Source: Paralichthys olivaceus
Taxonomy: Eukaryota > Chordata > Actinopteri > Pleuronectiformes > Paralichthyidae
Direction of reading: 5' to 3'
Length of the DNA: 64,000 nucleotides
Assembly (NCBI RefSeq): GCF_024713975.1
Contig: NC_091116.1
Span: 6,512,621 to 6,576,620 of the forward strand
Every line of letters starts with the position of its first letter. The first letter of the stretch is position 1. Positions 59,826 through 64,000 of the stretch are shown piece by piece. The notes beneath the pieces were generated by a model, which saw nothing but the letters and a program-made list of their open reading frames with translations, made no database searches and was not told the origin of the DNA. Made by a program: the position numbers and the translations under genes.

Positions 59826-61964
59826 TTTTTGTATTATTATTGTTATTACAGTCTATATATGTATACGTTTATTTCAATACCTCATACATATTGCACAAAT
59901 ACAGTAGATTAATCAATTCATAATTTCCACTCCAAACAAACGGACACATACCAGCAGTACAAGTTTTACAACAGAGGTTTCCTTTTCGTTTCAACCACAC
60001 TTTAATATGAAATATGCATTATAGTTATACGTCACTGGAAAAGCACATTTTATCAGTGTGATATAATATCTTGTATTTTTCAGAAATAAATGCAGATGTT
60101 ATCGTCACAGTGACGATCACCTCATATACAAGCAATTTTCAATTCTGTCTTTTTAAATATATTGTTTCATTATAAGTAGAATATAGCCACTGCATGTAAG
60201 AAAGGAACAGCAAGTTTTTAATACATAAGGGTATCATTTGAAAAATAAAAGAGACACATCCATCAGAGTGGTTCTTCAAAGAACAGCACATAAACCGTTA
60301 TTTAACAGAAACTTAATTTTTACCTGACAACGTCACATTCTAATTGAATTCGCATACTCCGAGCTTTAAAGAAACATGCCCTAATTAATGTAATAAAACT
60401 GATTAATATAATAATCCCATGAACAGGAGATATTTTGCTAATAGCTTGGAGGTATTGTGTCACGTTTAATGAGGCATAATGTGTTAACAAGATGATTAAA
60501 CTATTAACAGCAAATTGTTGTAATGTTAATAATTAATTACTTTAACTGGAAGATTTGACAACTTTTATCACCGGCTGTAACACCTCAAGTCTTTTTAGTG
60601 TTTTATCGGCCATCATGAAACAACCCTACAATAATTAAAGTCAATAAACATTATCCAGAAAAAAACGTATTTCTTTTCTTTTACGGGAATATTATAATAA
60701 TATTATTGGAGTTAAAGAAACAAACAAACCAGTAAAACCCAAATTACAACATAGAAACCAAGAAGAATTGTCAGTAAGGGGCCCTGATTATTTCCAAGAT
60801 AATTAGGTTTATTTATTAACTGTGTTTACATGTATGACAATCTGAAAATACAAAAACAGATGCCAATCAATATAATTTCCCTAAAATCTTGTAAATAAAT
60901 AAATAAAACGCATGAATTCAGTGATGTGGAGTGAAATGAAGATGCAGCTCACTGTGCAAATGCTTGAATTTTTGTGTGAAGGTCAAACTTGAGGAGATGT
61001 TCAATTAATCCTTTGTATGGCTGCTGTAAAAAGGGCCGCTTCATGTATTTTTAAGGGCAAACATGGAGCCGAATGTGTGAGCGGAGAGTCGTATTTCAGA
61101 ATAATGTGACAGGCCGAGGAGGAGCGCAGACTGGGAGACGATTTGCGAGATATCTGGTGGTTTATTGTGCTTTTTTCATCAGTCAACCAGAAGCCATGGG
61201 AAGCGTTTAAGCATCTCCAGAGCTTCATCATCATTGTGGGAGAGTAAAAGATGTTGATCTGCAGGCCAGCCTTGAGCCATTCAGATGAAGCATGCCTCCT
61301 AATTTGATCAAAACCACGGTGGTGGTGGCAGTTATAGCCCATCGAATTTTTAATAAATCTAATTTATATTTACATATAATTACCACCATTAGAGCCATTT
61401 TTAATGCATGCATCACATCGCCACATTAAGTCACAATGACATAGATATTTTCTACTAATGTTCTTATGTACACTTATTGAGCCCTTATTGGATTATGTTT
61501 GTCAAAAGAAAGTAAAAGAGGTGGGAGATGGGATATATTTCTTTAATGTAGTTTGCATGTTGCATGATGAACATTCGAACAATAAACCTGGAAACAATTA
61601 AATTATTTAAACTATGTATTTGCTAATTAGTTGGAAAATACTATAGATGATTTTGAACTTTCTTGTTGGGACTATTTATATGACAATTCCAAATATGTTT
61701 TTTAAAAAGTGTTGAAACCTCTAGAACAAGATTAAAATTATAAAAGGCAAATACTATTTCTATCCTTGTCTGAACTATAAATGTAATCGTAGCTAAAATT
61801 ATTTACATCCTGTGTTTGCAACTTATTTCTAATCAAACAATTAGGCTTAGGTTACTTGTTAGATGGTGATTTCTCAATAAAGGACACAAGCAAATGTCAT
61901 ATTTAAAGATTTCTTTTAAAGGCAAATAAAAAAATATAGCTTCTTCCTGTTTTATTCTTCTGTA
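59826..61964. other. mbd5-orc4 divergent intergenic region with candidate conserved element
   Basis: AT-rich. The stretch 61000-61450 stands out: few simple repeats, many short palindromic and homeobox-like cores (TTTTTAATGCATGCATCACA, TCTAATTTATATTTACATAT), and it looks like a developmental conserved non-coding element. No gene found. Confidence 0.35.
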
Positions 61965-62065
61965 CTCCGCCCTTCAGCCAATCAGCGCCCGGAGATTATT
62001 CAACACAGGAAGTCGTCATCGCTGGCTGAGTAGAATTCCCGCGAAGACTCTGACTGTTCCGTACG
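61965..62065 (+). promoter_or_regulatory. orc4: orc4 promoter and first non-coding exon
   Basis: A compact set of proximal elements: GC-rich CTCCGCCC (61965-61972), a CCAAT box in good context (AGCCAATCAGCG, 61976-61987), an ETS-type CAGGAAGT (62006-62013) and an E2F-type TTCCCGCGAA (62036-62045). Two possible donors (gtacgt at 62061, gtaaac at 62065) would end a short 5' UTR exon that splices to the ATG exon at 62841. No TATA box is in place. The transcription start is inferred to lie around 62020-62055. Confidence 0.6.
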
Positions 62066-62844
62066 TAAACTATTGTTTTCCTTAAGTTTGTGTCGTTGTT
62101 CTTCTTCGTGGACACGTTGTTAAGCTAACCAACGTTAACGTAACAACAGAATCTGAGGGATCTCTGCTAGTTTGCTTCTGTTTCCTGGCGACATTGTGAA
62201 ATAGTCACACACCAAACTCCATTCAGAAATTATAATAGATAAGTTCCTCCTTTCACTCTGTTAAAAACTGATCAGTGCCTAATTCAAAACGCGATTGCTT
62301 CTGATTTATAAGTCTGTGCTTTATAATTCGGCATGAATAGCATCTGCTTAGGCTACAGGAATTGGACTTGATTGTAGATTCCAACTGCATTATGAGCGAA
62401 CCTTCGTGTGCAGCATTAGCCAGTTATTCTAACGGGAATGGCATTAAAACAGAAGTTTATTGTTGCATTACTCATGTGCCGAATTGAATGGGAGTTTGTT
62501 CTAATAAGTGACAGACATGACGATTTGTCACAGCATGATACTTATGTGCAAAAAAACGAGATTATCTATGGATTTGACGAATACTTAAAAGGGAGTTTGG
62601 TGGAAATGTGTCAACGTCCTACAGAAAGTCAGTTAGAGGAGTTGAGGCTGATGCAACCACTGGGGTGGAACATTTAAATGCCAAGAGCAGCCTCTCAAGG
62701 TTTTACATCAATCGGGTATTAAATGTATGATTATATCTTACTCGTGAGAGGCAGAAAATCAAACATGACCTAGAAAGTTATTTTGAAATACCTTTTACAT
62801 AATGTATTATAAACCGATGAACAACTTTTGTCATACACAGCATC
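62066..62844 (+). other. orc4: orc4 intron 1
   Basis: Between the promoter exon and the ATG exon (acceptor at 62839-62840). It contains a 79-codon open frame (62438-62677) with no recognised family, no obvious splice sites and no known neighbours; most likely chance. Confidence 0.6.
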
Positions 62845-64000
62845 ATGAGTAAGAGGAAGGTGCAAGATGCTCATCTTCCAGTGGGAGAGTGCATGACACA
62901 GGTTGGTATCATCCAGTATTTATCCTCTTTTTAAATATATTCCCACACCCAAGTGTTACTACGCAGTCAAAAAAGAATGATCTGCCACTGTAATGACTTA
63001 AGATCGCTTCATTTACAGGTTCAGAAGATTTTAAGGGAGAGGCTCTGCCATCAGCGGCTCCCTGATAAGCCAGAGGGAATAGAAGCTCAACACAGGTTGG
63101 TTTATTTATGTCTGAAAACTATAATGTTGCTTAAAAGCTTCTAATTCCTTTAAATCCTCACAAGCAAGAAACTGGATTCTTGACTTTTTGGCGTCTTTGC
63201 TAAAAATGATAATATGTTGATTATTAAATCAGTTGCAGATAAACGTTTTGGTCATTCACAGGTTTTTGAATGGTTTGGAAATTACAAACGTTAAGGAGAA
63301 AGGGATGTGGTGTCGTTAAGAGGTTGAGAAGTTTCATCACAGAATCAAACCTCTTGAAATCATAAATAGAAACTGTAGTAGAAGTGTCATCTATCTGAAA
63401 AAAGACAATGTGGAGCTCAGTGTGAGGCTCAGTGACCCAGTTCAGTCCTACCTGGCTGACAGCACTGTCCCAGTTTGCTAGTTGGAAAAGCTCCCAGCCG
63501 ACTTCATCACAACAGGAGCATCCGAGGTGTTGCTCAGGGAGTGAAATCCACCTCCAACACTGAGGATTTAATAGTTAGTGCATTAAATAAAGCAGCCGGT
63601 TTAATTACTCCTTGAAAAAAAGAGAAACTAATTCATATATTGCTACTAGAGGAGCATTATGGGTATTGTAGTCAAAAAACATGCCTTTTCAGACACCTAC
63701 TGGAGCTGCTGAAGCGCACGGCCATCCACGGGGAGAGTAACTCGGTGCTAATCGTCGGTCCCAGAGGAGCAGGAAAAACAATGGTGAGCCCCGGCAGACG
63801 GTTTGAAATGGGCTTCTGGGTAAAAATTGCTGGAGAAGATGATGAATTGTGTTGAAGTGTGCTCAAATCCCAAGAGAGCTGTTATGTCTGATGGCCTCCC
63901 TGTTTGTGTTTGGGTGTCTGCAGCTGCTCAGGTGTGTGTTGAGAGATCTGCTGGAGGACAAAGAAGCACAGAAGAGCCTGCTACAGGTTCATCTCAACGG
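62845..64000 (+). CDS. orc4: Origin recognition complex subunit 4, 3'-truncated by window edge
   Basis: AAA+ subunit of the origin recognition complex, which marks replication origins and loads MCM with CDC6 and CDT1. Coding exons: 62845-62901 ([10 protein letters not shown] to ECMTQ), 63019-63095 ([15 protein letters not shown]), 63693-63783 ([20 protein letters not shown], then the Walker A GPRGAGKT) and 63924-64000 onward ([26 protein letters not shown]). All junctions are GT-AG and in frame. The N-terminal half of the AAA+ domain is present up to the QVHLNG strand; the rest lies beyond the right edge. The Walker A is intact, as in other vertebrate ORC4. The start is the first ATG after the acceptor at 62840. 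Confidence 0.93.
63320..63568 (+). pseudogene. Broken coding-like frame in orc4 intron 3, unidentified
   Basis: One frame reads 53 codons (63320-63478; e.g. [39 protein letters not shown]), then TAG, 20 more codons (63482-63541; [20 protein letters not shown]), TGA, and eight codons (NPPPTLRI). A preceding part in the same frame ([17 protein letters not shown]) ends in TAA at 63317. The composition looks like real protein rather than chance, in an AT-rich intron. Family not recognised; it may be a decayed retrocopy or a transposon remnant. Confidence 0.4.

Noticed and set aside
62438..62677. 79-codon frame in orc4 intron 1
   Set aside because: No family resemblance that I can name, no splice signals, single-frame length within chance for this base composition.

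Overview
This is a stretch of vertebrate nuclear genome, almost certainly from a ray-finned (teleost) fish. All coding sequence is split into short GT-AG exons. The proteins match vertebrate families along their length, the introns are compact, and several interspersed repeats are ones I associate with spiny-rayed fishes. No bacterial or phage-like gene, CRISPR array, tRNA or rRNA was seen.

Four protein-coding genes fill the window. (1) pkp4 (plakophilin-4/p0071), plus strand, 289-20567: 20 coding exons giving 1094 residues up to the stop; the first exons lie off the left edge. (2) kif5c (kinesin-1 heavy chain), minus strand, 35209-23949: 25 coding exons giving a complete 956-residue protein. 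(3) mbd5 (methyl-CpG-binding-domain protein 5), minus strand, 53032-40310: nine coding exons giving a complete 1442-residue protein, with non-coding 5' exons probably reaching a CpG-rich promoter near 59.2 kb. (4) orc4 (origin recognition complex subunit 4), plus strand, from a promoter near 62.0 kb; four coding exons up to and past the Walker A motif, running off the right edge.

Layout: pkp4 and kif5c are tail to tail, and their predicted poly(A) signals are only about 40 bp apart at 21.96-22.02 kb. kif5c and mbd5 are head to tail on the minus strand, with a gap of about 1 kb. mbd5 and orc4 are head to head, about 2.7 kb apart. The orc4-mbd5-kif5c order resembles human 2q23, but I find no epc2 between mbd5 and kif5c, and pkp4 (human 2q24) is directly next to kif5c.

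The genes do not form one pathway: cell junctions and cytoskeleton (pkp4), axonal transport (kif5c), chromatin regulation (mbd5) and replication licensing (orc4). I found no undescribed gene system. The observations most worth a second look are one exon in pkp4 and one in kif5c, each flanked by complementary (TG)n and (CA)n tracts beside its splice sites; a clean solo LTR with a 5-bp target duplication in a pkp4 intron; a TTAA-flanked MITE in mbd5; a broken coding-like reading frame in an orc4 intron; and the cell-cycle-type promoter elements of orc4. Exon borders were set by hand from reading-frame continuity and splice sites; all junctions listed keep frame. Protein comparisons rest on remembered family sequences, not on a search.
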